DNA of 64,000 nucleotides. It comes from Steromphala cineraria (taxonomy: Eukaryota; Mollusca; Gastropoda; Trochida; Trochidae). The DNA lies in contig OU744736.1 of the NCBI GenBank assembly GCA_916613615.1, positions 54,875,600 through 54,939,599 of the forward strand, given 5' to 3'. Below, piece by piece: positions 44,443-55,187 of this stretch. How positions within the stretch are numbered: the first letter of the stretch is position 1; each line of letters opens with the position of its first letter. A program made the translations under genes and the position numbers. The notes beneath the pieces are model-generated. The model was not told the origin of the DNA and searched no databases. It saw only the letters and a list, made by a program, of their open reading frames with translations.

Positions 44443-47031
44443 TTGAATAAATCATTTACTGTTTTAGAAAAAAATGACGGAACCACCATAACAGAAAGTG
44501 AACAATTACTTGAAGAAACAAAACTTTTTTACGAAAGATTATACACTGCACAAGAACAAACTGATATCAATCTTAAACAATTATTTAAAAATGAAAATAT
44601 ACCGGTCTTAAATGAACAAGAAAAATGTGACATTGAAGGAAAATTAAAATTGAGCGAACTATCGTATGCACTTAAGAAGATGAAAAATGAAAAAAGTCCA
44701 GGTCCTGATGGTTTCACAACGGAATTTCTTAAATTCTTCAGGAAAGATCTAGGGGATTTCCTTCTTAATTCGCTTAACTTTGGCTATAAAAATGGCAATT
44801 TGTCAATTTCTCAGAAACAAGGATTGATAACCTGCATTCCAAAAGCTAATAAGTCTAAGAATTTTTTGAAAAACTGGCGTCCAATCTCTCTTCTTAATAC
44901 TTCATATAAAATTGGTGCCGCCGCAATTGCAAACAGAATTAAAAAGATACTACCTAGCATCATAAATGAAGATCAAAAAGGCTTCGTCACAGGAAGATAT
45001 ATTGGCGAGGTAACACGACTTATCTATGATCTAATGGAATATACTGAAACTTGTCAGATACCAGGCTTACTGCTTCTAATTGATTTTGAAAAAGCCTTCG
45101 ATTCAGTAGACAGAAATTACCTCAGTAAAGTCTTAAAGTTCTTTAATTTTGGACCAAGTATTACACAGTGGATAGAAACATTTTATAATGATATTGAATC
45201 GAGAGTCTTGGTTAATGGATTCGCGTCTAATCCTTTTAAAATAAGTCGGGGATGCCGCCAGGGAGACCCTATAGCGCCGTATATTTTTCTGCTATGTGTC
45301 GAAATCTTGGGTATCATGATACGAAATAACAAAAACATAAAAGGAATTAAACTTGGAAATATAGAATATCTTCTTTCACAGTTTGCAGACGATACAACGC
45401 TTACACTAGATGGATCGGAAAAAAGCCTTTACTCAGCGTTAAATACTCTAGAATTTTTTGCCCGTTTTTCAGGATTGAAAGTCAATGTAGATAAAACTAA
45501 ACTTATATGGATAGGTTCTAAAAAGAGAACCCGATACAAGATGTGTAAAGAATGGAATTTCAACTGGTCACAAACAAACTTTACTCTTTTAGGTATACAG
45601 TTTGATATTGATCTAGAACAAATGGTAGAAAAAAACTACAATGAAAAGCTATGTCAAATTGAAAGGCAAATGAATATTTGGTCAGCTCGTACTTTAACTC
45701 CATATGGAAGAAACACAGTGCTTAAATCACTTTTATTGCCAAAGCTTAACCACCTTTTCTCATCTTTACCAAACCCGAAAAAATGCGTTATTGAAAGATT
45801 GCAGAAAAAATGTTTTAATTTCATATGGAAAAACAAACCAGATAAGGTTAAAAGAGATGTTATGATTTTAAACCCAGAGCACGGAGGGATAAAAACTCCA
45901 AACATAAGAAAGATTATATCATCACAAAAATTAAAATGGATAAAAAGATTAAGCGGAAATGACCTTAAGTGGACATATCTTTTCAACAATCAACTAAAGA
46001 TCAAAACTCCCTTTTTACTATTGGATAGTAGCTTCATACGAACTAGGTTGATCTCTTCTTCATCAAACCTGTTTTGGAAAGACATTCTTTTCGAATGGTC
46101 AGAATTCATATGTATGAGTAAAAAAGAAATTATAAGTGAAGAAGATTTACAATGTCAATCACGTTGGAACAACGACAATATTCTAATTGATAAACATCCA
46201 TTTCTGTATTATGATTGGTATAAGAAAGGTGTTATATTTGTGAATGATTTACTTCATGATGAAGGAAGACTGTTAACATATGAAGAATTTTCCAATACGT
46301 TTTCTATCAAGACTAATTTTCTGACTTATGAATCGGTGAAAAGAGCTATAATGACATATATTCGATCCTTGAATATACCAAAATTCAAAAGGAAGTTGTT
46401 TGATCCTATTTATCCTTTTAATATTTCAAAGATTGACACAATTATTGGGAGCAAAACACTATATGCCACTCTATTAAACTCGAAATTTATCCGCTTGCCA
46501 AGCTATTCAAAATGGGAAAAAATTCTACAAATTGATCTCGAAGAGAACGATTGGAAAATTGTTAATATCATTGCCAATAAATGCTCGAAAAGTACAGATT
46601 TAAAATGGTTGCAATTCAGAATTATACATAATATCCTTCCAACAAAACAGTTTCTTTATAAAATTGGATATGAACCATCACTATTATGTTCATTTTGTGA
46701 AATTGAAGTTGAAACAATTAATCACATTTTATGGGATTGTGAACCTATTTATAGATTATGGAACGAAATAGAATCATGGTTGAACTCAGAACAATTGAAA
46801 CTTAAATTTACAAACAAAATAATCATTTTGGGAATGAAAGGAAAAAACAATAATCCTGTTAATGCAATCATTTTACTCGTCAAACAATATATTTATAGAT
46901 GCAGTATGAAGGGTTTTATACCCAAGTTAGAATACATAAAGCGTGAAATTAGACGTTACTATGATATGTCAAGATATGTATTTTTGTCAACAGAATCTGA
47001 AGAAATATTTTTTAAATATTGGTCAACATGA
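44443..47031 (+). CDS. ORF2 reverse transcriptase and C-terminal segment
   Basis: 862 open codons in the same frame as the endonuclease part. RT motifs: KSPGPDGF (about residues 85-92), WRPISLLN, IDFEKAFDS with a catalytic Asp, GCRQGDPIAPYIF, and FADDTT at residues 314-319 with the paired catalytic Asp. The GLKVNVDKTKLIWIG segment typical of L1/Tx1 elements follows. The C-terminal third contains LPTKQFLYKIG and a CCHC at Cys749, Cys752, His761 and Cys766. Length and motif spacing are complete with no further break. Cut off from its endonuclease by the stop, it is unlikely to be translated as a functional protein from this copy. Confidence 0.88.
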   Translation: MNKSFTVLEKNDGTTITESEQLLEETKLFYERLYTAQEQTDINLKQLFKNENIPVLNEQEKCDIEGKLKLSELSYALKKMKNEKSPGPDGFTTEFLKFFRKDLGDFLLNSLNFGYKNGNLSISQKQGLITCIPKANKSKNFLKNWRPISLLNTSYKIGAAAIANRIKKILPSIINEDQKGFVTGRYIGEVTRLIYDLMEYTETCQIPGLLLLIDFEKAFDSVDRNYLSKVLKFFNFGPSITQWIETFYNDIESRVLVNGFASNPFKISRGCRQGDPIAPYIFLLCVEILGIMIRNNKNIKGIKLGNIEYLLSQFADDTTLTLDGSEKSLYSALNTLEFFARFSGLKVNVDKTKLIWIGSKKRTRYKMCKEWNFNWSQTNFTLLGIQFDIDLEQMVEKNYNEKLCQIERQMNIWSARTLTPYGRNTVLKSLLLPKLNHLFSSLPNPKKCVIERLQKKCFNFIWKNKPDKVKRDVMILNPEHGGIKTPNIRKIISSQKLKWIKRLSGNDLKWTYLFNNQLKIKTPFLLLDSSFIRTRLISSSSNLFWKDILFEWSEFICMSKKEIISEEDLQCQSRWNNDNILIDKHPFLYYDWYKKGVIFVNDLLHDEGRLLTYEEFSNTFSIKTNFLTYESVKRAIMTYIRSLNIPKFKRKLFDPIYPFNISKIDTIIGSKTLYATLLNSKFIRLPSYSKWEKILQIDLEENDWKIVNIIANKCSKSTDLKWLQFRIIHNILPTKQFLYKIGYEPSLLCSFCEIEVETINHILWDCEPIYRLWNEIESWLNSEQLKLKFTNKIIILGMKGKNNNPVNAIILLVKQYIYRCSMKGFIPKLEYIKREIRRYYDMSRYVFLSTESEEIFFKYWST

Positions 47032-47178
47032 CATTTACTACTTGGAAAATAAATCGGCCACCTTCTGAATTTGTACATATTAACTATGAATGTATATATG
47101 TGAAACTATATGTTATATGTTTCTTTTGAATGATGTAAATGCCTGTATCACAAAATATGGAAAAAAAAAAAAAAAAAA
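47032..47178 (+). other. LINE 3' UTR and poly(A) tail
   Basis: The UTR is about 130 bp, with AATAAA at 47048-47053, and ends in A18 (47161-47178). The last A may belong to the flanking repeat. The tail confirms insertion by target-primed reverse transcription of a polyadenylated RNA. Confidence 0.9.
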
Positions 47179-47514
47179 TCTTTTAAACCTCATTACTGCG
47201 ATAGTCAGAAACACGGTTATACACAGCCACTCTCTAAAAGCTGTCGCTTTCCTGATAATGTGGGAGACGACGAGTATTTTTTCTATCATTTCTTCATACC
47301 AGATTTGATCATATTAATAGATCTAAATATCAAAATATTCAACTTATCATTTTCTTAAATAAAAAACATCAAGGCAATATATGTTTAAGTGGAGTCTCTG
47401 AATAAACACCTGGGTTCTTTAAACAGGCAATCTATTCAATTTTCAATTCTTTTAAATGCGTTCTGTATACGCACTGTTATTAAGAACAAGACAAAATAAA
47501 TAATATGTTACTCA
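47178..47514 (+). repeat. LINE flanking direct repeat, right copy (337 bp)
   Basis: Begins at the last base of the LINE poly(A) tail and ends TTACTCA, followed by unduplicated host sequence (AGTGACATTG). About 99% identical to the left copy, which dates the insertion as recent. Confidence 0.9.
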
Positions 47515-50500
47515 AGTGACATTGAAAACGGGGCATAGAATCAACGTTTTGTTACAATTATATTTTCAATTCGAAATCCTATCCTTTATTTTATCTAAGC
47601 TTGTGCAAACAATAAGTATTTGCTCACAAAAAATTCCTGCTTCGTGACTAATGAAGTTCCAAAGTTTAGCTTACATTTTTATTTGAGTTGTAGAAAATCT
47701 CACTGCAACCAGATCAAACCTTCCTCTGTTGCTGATCTCCTCAGTACTGATCCAAAGCAGCCATTCGATTGCTTGAATGTATAAAAGGTGAATGGTATAA
47801 TAAAATGTCACCTATCCTACTGTACTCGTAACCAAGATGCAGTGACATACAAGTGCAAGATACAAGTTTATGTCATTAAGTTTGACTTGCTGCATTTGTA
47901 TTCATCAGTTAAATATGACCCTGTGATGCATACGTAATTATTTTTCCAATAATGGAAGTTCATGAGTGGCATATTATATTATGCATGCAAATAAGGTTCT
48001 ACTGTCTTCCTACTTTGCTTTTAATTAGGTTATCCTAGGGTGGGTTAAAACATTCCCTATGGCTTCGACTTTTGAGATGTTCATTTTCCCGAATCAGTTG
48101 TGTGTCTGACTCTTTGCCAGGGAGGTCGGGTTCGAATCTGTCTTGATATGGAAAATAAATGTTTCCCTGCATGTAGCTTCATTACCGGCCAAGTGTAGGC
48201 CTTTTGTTCCTTACCACCTGACCTTTAACTTGTATGTAAGTCCCTTATTAGCATATTTCCTTCTTGGAGGATGAGTGTGGCATGTTGAAGGTCAGCTATT
48301 CCTTCTGGTTTCGGGTAGTGGTTTCTCTCTTTGGGTAAATAGGTTAAATGACTTACCGTCTCATTTGAAAGGTCTCGGTGCAAAACTTCCTTCATTTTAA
48401 TTCTTTAATTAAGTACATAATTGGGATATGAAGGCTTTTATCATGACAAAATCGTGAAACTTGTTATTCATTTTAGTAGAAGGTGCTATGATAGATGATA
48501 TCTTTTGGACAATGTTAGAATGGAAATACAAATCTTATATCTGCATTTCATGATTATACAAATGATTGAATATTCCATAATTTGAAACTGAAAAAAAGTC
48601 TCTTTACAGAATACTGATGCACTTCCCTGATCATATAATCGCTCTGTCTGGCAGACTCAATTATACTTTTCTGACCTCTTGCAGAAAGTCGTTCACATTG
48701 CCGGTCTTCTGTGACTTACTACATTTTCAGCTTATTACTGAAATTACATGATGTGACGCAACTCGAAACAAACAATCAGATTCATATTTTCTGTTGTTTT
48801 GAAACAAATTATTCTACATACAATTTATCAAGTCACATGAGAAAACTGCCGACCGATGTTTTTTCTCAGATATTTGCACATTTTATTATTTCAGCACGCT
48901 TGTACCCAAAGTAGAAAGTCATAAAATAAAATTACATTTTTCATACAGATCAGTTACATAATAAAGAATATAACATAATGTGCTCTTTCAAAACCAAATT
49001 CAAAATTACTTGATTGGGATTGTTAAAACAATAAGCATTAGACTAAGGAACATATATATCATATACTGGGGTATACAAAAGTCTACACCTTAGCTTGTTT
49101 TGACATATGTATCATTTTCAACTACAATATTTTAATTTTTGACGCTGTTTTCTACATTTGCAAATACACCAACAAATATATTGTTGTAAAAATCGAAATA
49201 AGTGTGATGTTGACTTTTCGTTTGTACTTCAGTGCATATGTTAGTCCCGAAAGATGAAACGGAAATAAATACATTCATAATTCCATAATCATATTCTATA
49301 AATCTCTATGGACCAGCGCCTATATACATGCAATATTATATTGAATACCTATATATTCATTATGATTTTATACCTTTAATTGGATTGCCTAGCACAAAAG
49401 ATAGGTTTGCCCAAAACTCTCATACATGTTACTAACACAGATGTGAAGATGATCGATCATTTAACAAACTTAAATGATAACTCACAACTGTTAAAATCTG
49501 ACTAGATTGGTTCGTCATACGCTATAAATGTATGAGGTTTTGGAAATATAAACATTGTTGATTTTGAGGTTGATACAGGAACATTATTGGTTTATACTAC
49601 ATTAATATCAGATATGGTGGTGAATGCAGATTCTTTTGGGTGTGTGTATGTATCTATCCAAATAGGTTTTCAAACATTTGGTGGATTGATAAATAATTGC
49701 ACGTATGTTTAGGAATTGACGAAAGGGTTGACTTTATGATTGATATTGGTACAGTTATCAATAGCTTTATTCAGGTTAATACTCTGTGATACTGAAGTGG
49801 AATGTCCACACTTTGGGTTTTTTAAAGTATAAAAAAGGTCATTCAAAGGTCATCATTCAGAAGGATGGGCAGTGTAAGCAATAATTTGGCAGAAGGTTTA
49901 GTAAATGTGCAAAAGGTTGCTATTGGTACTTAATTGTTTAATGCTTTGGAATGCGAGATGTCTGTGTTTAAGGAACACACTTATGGGGTTGTTTAAGAAT
50001 TTGTATAGGTTTCTGAAAGAGGTTTATGAAATGTATAAAGGGTTGGGTTTTGGTTTAGATATTAACACATTATTGATCAATACTATGATAATGTGTGATA
50101 TTAGGGCTGAATGCAAACAGTTTTAGGCTTTATTAGAAATGAACAGCTTTATGAGAAAAGATTTAAAACTTTGAACAAGTACGCTTTTGATTTCAAATTG
50201 AAATCAATAAATGCAAAATCAAACGTTCTTCCACTAAGACATTTAAAACACAACCATGAATCGTCATTTATAAGAAGTCTATTTATCATTGTAATACAAT
50301 CCGATCTATAGTTGTATGTGCATGTATCATCCAATAATTACACCCTCCTCAGCTTAGTTGAATAGTCAGACATTTACATTGCATTGTCACTCACACTGCA
50401 CTAAGAGTGCATAAACCTCTGAAATTCTGGTTGATTAAGATGTTTTAGGATCACATACACCTAAGCCATTTTTATCTCTATATTTATTAACATGGGAAAA

Positions 50501-50797
50501 TGCATGTTTGTTTAAATGGGAATAGTTTTATCTCACTCGTTTGACCTTCATATCCCGTCTGAGTCTCTCTTGTTGAACGTGTGAAAAAGTATTATGAATA
50601 TCAGGAACACATTCAAATAGACAGTGGATAACACCACAGTGTCGAAGGAGTATTGTACATATGATGTCTATATACAGGAGGTTGCCCTTATATGCAGTCC
50701 AAAGTGTTATGAACAATTTCCCATTCCATGAATATATCTAAATACTTGTAGTCTGTCTGAAGTGTGAACATGGTTCACCAGCTGGTTCGTGCACTTA
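47515..50797. other. Unassigned stretch with a possible tRNA-like SINE head
   Basis: GGTTCGAATC at 48129-48138 is a good Pol III B box within a GC-richer 400 bp (about 48020-48420) that could be a tRNA-derived SINE. No convincing A box, tail or target duplication was found. The remainder is AT-rich. Short frames at 48711-48914, 49905-50126 and 50111-50311 are unassigned. Confidence 0.35.
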
Positions 50798-51430
50798 AAG
50801 TCTTATTCAGTAGGTGCAACTAGTTCATCTCTCAAGTTATTCAGCATATGCACAACACAGGCAGTGATCGTCGTCTTTAAAAAATAATGTTGTTTGTTTG
50901 AATTATGCAATGTAAAATGAAACTGAAAGATGACATTCCTTCATTAATGAAACTTGCGGACTGTAAAGGAAAGAATACATGATCTAAAATAGCCTTAAAT
51001 TACATTGTACAGCATATTCATTATAATCGAATTGGTTTTATATGATGATTTTAAATTTAAATTGAAGAGTAAAGACCAAAAATGAGGTACTGTATTTTCT
51101 TTCTAAAATAAACATATTTTTTTAGTCATCTCTGAATAATTAATTCGCTCTGTTTGTACTTAGTGATCTTTTTTCCAAATCCCCTTTTTGCCATGTTTAT
51201 AAGTCTGTCTCCTTGTTTGATGCAGTGCTCGCAAACCATTTGCTGGACTGTTTTTCTGGATTCCCTGTGTTGGTCTTTCAGTCAGACGTGTCTGGATCAC
51301 GTCCAGCTTTTATTCTTCTAGTGATGGATTTCTCTGAAAGGTTTTTAATTTCATTGATTTCCTCTTGATAATGCATTTACGAAACACACCAAAACCGTCA
51401 TTATTAATGTTTTAGCAATGAGTAAAGGAG
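50798..51430 (+). repeat. Transposed duplication block, B version
   Basis: Partner of 1525-2150, with the same orientation but a different order relative to the rest of the duplication. The next 1.15 kb (51431-52587) has no counterpart in copy A within the window. Confidence 0.8.
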
Positions 51431-52587
51431 ACAGCCCACATATTATTAACTGTTACTATTACAAATAGCTTTAAAACCTGTGTCAAAAATATTAGGTGAA
51501 ACACTTCTGGTTCCTTCCCCAACATTCACCTCCATGGTGACAAGGTCGTCTCGCTGTTTGAGCAAGTGTTTACTCTGCTCGGAGCTGTTTACTGTGGTGC
51601 CATCTGTGATATCAATTTCCTCCATCTAAGTATGTTATCATCGATCAGAGAGAACGGGAATCTCACATATCAGCTGCTTGTATCAGATTTGTTTCTTTGC
51701 TGTTTATTCCCTATGAAATCACATGCGGTGAAAATATTACTTAGTTTTATGTAAATAAATCATTTATGCACCAGTACAGTCAAATTTTCTTACAATTTTA
51801 CCTTTTTAATATATACATCAATCAGCTCTTGCAATGCTTTCAGGTATATATGGTGTTGTATAATAGAGGTCACATGATTCTCTAATGAATTTTCAATTTC
51901 ATGTATATTTCATAAAGCATCGGTTAATTTTCATCAAACATGATAACATATCAACTTTCAAAACTGCAGGAGGACCAATATATTAAATGACAGGCATTTG
52001 TCGTTGTGCAACACATCAAATATAAAACAATAACAACTTCTGAAAGTGGTTCACAAAGAATGTAAAGATTCACATCATGTTCGAATTAACTAAGACGCTG
52101 ATGCTGAATATCTTGTTGCTGAAACTTTGGTTTTGAAATACACAACTTGGTATTTTAGTGAAGATTGATTACATGATCAGACAGACAGGGCCAGAGGTGT
52201 TGAGAGCAACAATATATATCAAGATTACCTGACAAAGTAGGCATCACAAGTTGATTAGTTGTACACAAAACCTGCAACTTGAAGGATTGGCATTGCGGCT
52301 GACAATAGACACAAGCCTTTGTGAGTGTAAATTTGAATTTATGGTTGTGGGAGCTTTGCCAAAACTTATTTTCCAGGTATTTATCTCCTAATTAATCTGA
52401 ACTGTTTATCTTACATACAACAATAGCAGATCTTTGTTACAGATTAAGAGCATTCTTAAATATGGTATAACATATATACCAATCAAGCAATTAACCAACA
52501 CTTCACCTTCTAGGAAAGTAACACATCAACTTAATAAGCAACGTAGTTGCGTTTTATGAAAACTTAGTTTTAACTTCTGAATGACAA
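51431..52587. other. Copy-B stretch without counterpart in A
   Basis: No recognisable gene or repeat. It contains a 62-codon plus-strand frame (51566-51754) with no family signature. Confidence 0.6.
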
Positions 52588-53982
52588 AACAACTGACATA
52601 GCTATTATGAGAAAATAAGTGAGAAAACAAATGAGAGAGAGGAGGGAGAGGGAGAGGGAGATTTCTTCAATATTTAGAGAGAGCAAAGTTCAATGTTTTT
52701 CCAAACACTATCTATTGATATGTATTTACAATTGCCATGACGAACAACTTGCGCTATGACAAGATACCTGTGTAACGCATTAACACATTTTTTGTAATCT
52801 GTTTGTTTTAAGGACCATGTCAATCAGATTTTATTCTAAAGTTGACAATTTCTTACCACTGACAACTCATGCTTAGAAAACAAACATTATCTTTCTAACG
52901 TTATTTTTTATATTTATTTATTGGTTATTGAAATATTGATTTTCGTTTTCTTATATTACAAGGATACAGCAAACGCCTTGTTCACCAAAACGAGTGCCAA
53001 TGCAAATTTTAAACAAATTACGAAAAACGATCCTTTCATCAATCAGGTCATCTGGTAGGGAGTGTTAACTAATCAGTAGACTATTTATCATTGAGGATTC
53101 TTCTTTGTTACTGCACGAAACTTTCAAAAACAAGAATTCAATTCCTCTACATATAGTGTCATATTGGAACGGTTACACATATTTCAGAAGATAATAAATT
53201 AATATGAAAAAGCATTTGTAGATCACAATTTGGAGAAATACATGTATATTATTCCTATAAACTCGCTTCGGGCGATAATGGAATTGAAACGATTTAAACG
53301 ATTGAAAACCATATCATATAACTCAATTCAAAGACCAATATCTATTACGAAATAGCTGGCATACGTTAATACAATCTGAAATCATAACTTTTCTTATTGG
53401 ATCCAAATGTGTATCCATAGCTACAAATGTATGAGGCGTAGAACATGTAACCCATGCACATTTATCAATCTATACATCATCAACATAAGGTCAGATACAC
53501 ATGTACAATTCGTAATGTCATGACATACGTGAAAAGGGATCATTTAGGCTACTTTAGTGTAGAGATAATTGAAAATAGCAATAACTTCCTGTTAATGTAA
53601 CTCCTTGGAAAGTTTGTCACAAAAACAAAAATTATCTTTTTAGTGTAAAGTAATGTAGATATATGCAATTGAACATTATTTTAGGCTTAAAAACAATTGC
53701 TGAAAGGTACATATATTTCTCTTGTCAAAATAGTGTTCTTACGTTACAAACGAATGACTGAATTTGTTATTTTAAAGTGTTTGCCAGTTGTGTCCTTTTT
53801 ATTTCAGCGTTCGTTCCTTAACAAACTATTGATATTGATTCAGCAAAAACCAGCAGTTTAAACTAGAATACACTATGTTTAGTTTTTTTTTCAAATATAA
53901 ATCTGACTAATGACAACATAAGAACAGATTAGCACTCACAGCACATTTAACACTTAACAAAGGGAGACACTCGTGCAATTGG

Positions 53983-54165
53983 ATGTTGGCACAATTTTTT
54001 GAACCTCCAAAATCAAGTTTCTATAAAAATCTGGTCAATGTAAAGGATGTGTTATGGCTTCTCGATAAGAACTGTTTGCCTTCTTTGTACTATCAACGTT
54101 TTGTTCTAGTACGTAAACTTGATATATTAGAACTGAAATGGTTAATTAAGCATCATCCTCTTTAG
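53983..54165 (+). pseudogene. 60-codon ORF spanning a copy-B junction
   Basis: The frame is also open for at least 20 codons upstream of the ATG. The peptide (FFEPPKSSFYKNLVNVKD near the start, ending WLIKHHPL) has well-mixed composition, unlike most short frames here. Its first 120 bp match copy A at about 3030-3150, where indels break the frame. The last 60 bp lie in the B-only segment. This may be a C-terminal exon relic. Unidentified. Confidence 0.25.
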
Positions 54166-55187
54166 AACGAGAATGAATTTCCGGTGGTTTCCACTTGAGT
54201 CAAAATAATAGAGATAGAAAAACAAGATAGAAAACATAACATGAAAGTTTCAGATGACTTCAGTCTATCATTAGCTGTAATGTTTGATCTAAGACTAACC
54301 AAGAGATTGTTTAACTCGTAATTTACCAATCAAACTTTACCTTGTATAGTCATCCATGAAGTTGTAACGCAGTTACTATACCAAACTGACATGTAATGTA
54401 AGAAGATATTGTTTACTTATTGACAATACAAGTTTTTGATTGAGTTTTCTCTCTATTTGTTTTCTCAATGATATTGTTTAAATTTTGATTTCAGGTCACA
54501 TGTACTATGTCAAAATAAATTCTCTAAACCAAGAAATCTATAAACAGTCATCTACCAGCACTATTATCACTTCAATTAACCAATGCCCCTAGCAGTGAAG
54601 TCAGCATTAATTAATGCTCTCATTGTACTTCACACTGAAGTTTCACAGTCACATGCTGCTAGTTCACCAGGATAGTCAAGTCATTAACCGATTTCATTGA
54701 ATTAATTCTTCCCTGAGGAGCAAGTTTCCTGTCTCTTTGTCAAAGCATTTCCCACAACCATTTCTGTATCACCACTGGGTGTTGTACATAAAGGCAAGGG
54801 AAGACTGAATCATTATAGTCTTTCAGTGAACTGTCTTTAGGAGATACATACATTTAAAGGAAAGACAATTCAGAAATATACGATTTAGAAATATTAAGAG
54901 TAACAGAGCAATAAGTCATATATTGCAATTTCCTTAATTTCACCAGAAGGTAAATTAAGCAGTAAATCCCTATCCAAATGTGTTATCTTTACAATTTGCT
55001 CTTCTGAAGATGTAAAGTACGTTGTATAAATGCCAAATATATTTTTTAAAATGTCGGACAGTATAGGTTTTTATTCAATTGCTTCAAACGTTAAACATTG
55101 ACCCTTACCTTGGTTGTTGATATATGTTATCTTCAGATTTTCATGTACAGCAGGGACATTTATATCATCTTAAATACTCCCATGTTA
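54104..55187. other. 1.08-kb segment in B missing from A
   Basis: In A the flanks join directly near 3139. No terminal inverted repeats or target duplication were seen, so a deletion in A is as likely as an insertion in B. Apart from the end of the 53983-54165 frame, nothing is recognised in it. Confidence 0.7.

Larger units (their letters stand above)
43241..47031 (+). pseudogene. LINE ORF2: endonuclease-reverse transcriptase, broken
   Basis: The starting ATG at 43241 opens into HNCRGL and LQDIHFT, the N-terminal motifs of an AP-type endonuclease. A one-base shift near 43381-43396 (the first frame stops at 43391-43393) moves the reading into the frame used for the rest. An in-frame TAA at 44425-44427 then splits the endonuclease/linker part from the reverse transcriptase. 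In full it would be about 1260 codons, normal for L1-type ORF2. Its role is to nick target DNA and reverse-transcribe the element RNA at the nick. Catalytic motifs remain readable on both sides of the breaks. Both breaks are seen directly; sequencing error cannot be excluded for the single-base shift. Confidence 0.88.
40825..47178 (+). mobile_element. Full-length L1/Tx1-type LINE retrotransposon
   Basis: A 6.35-kb non-LTR element, bounded exactly by the long flanking direct repeat. In order it has a 206-bp 5' UTR with promoter-like motifs, ORF1 (coiled coil plus RNA-binding fold), a 1.4-kb spacer, ORF2 (AP endonuclease, reverse transcriptase, CCHC), a short 3' UTR and an A18 tail. Presence of ORF1 with an RRM-type core, an AP-type endonuclease and the FADD-type RT motif places it in the L1/Tx1 group. 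The 5' end appears intact, which is uncommon among LINE copies. ORF2 has one frameshift and one stop, so this copy cannot move by itself. No second copy occurs in the window. Confidence 0.92.

Noticed and set aside
48020..48420. tRNA gene or SINE at the GGTTCGAATC box
   Set aside because: B box present, but no acceptor-stem pairing, A box, tail or target duplication could be established. Kept only as a note in the stretch annotation.
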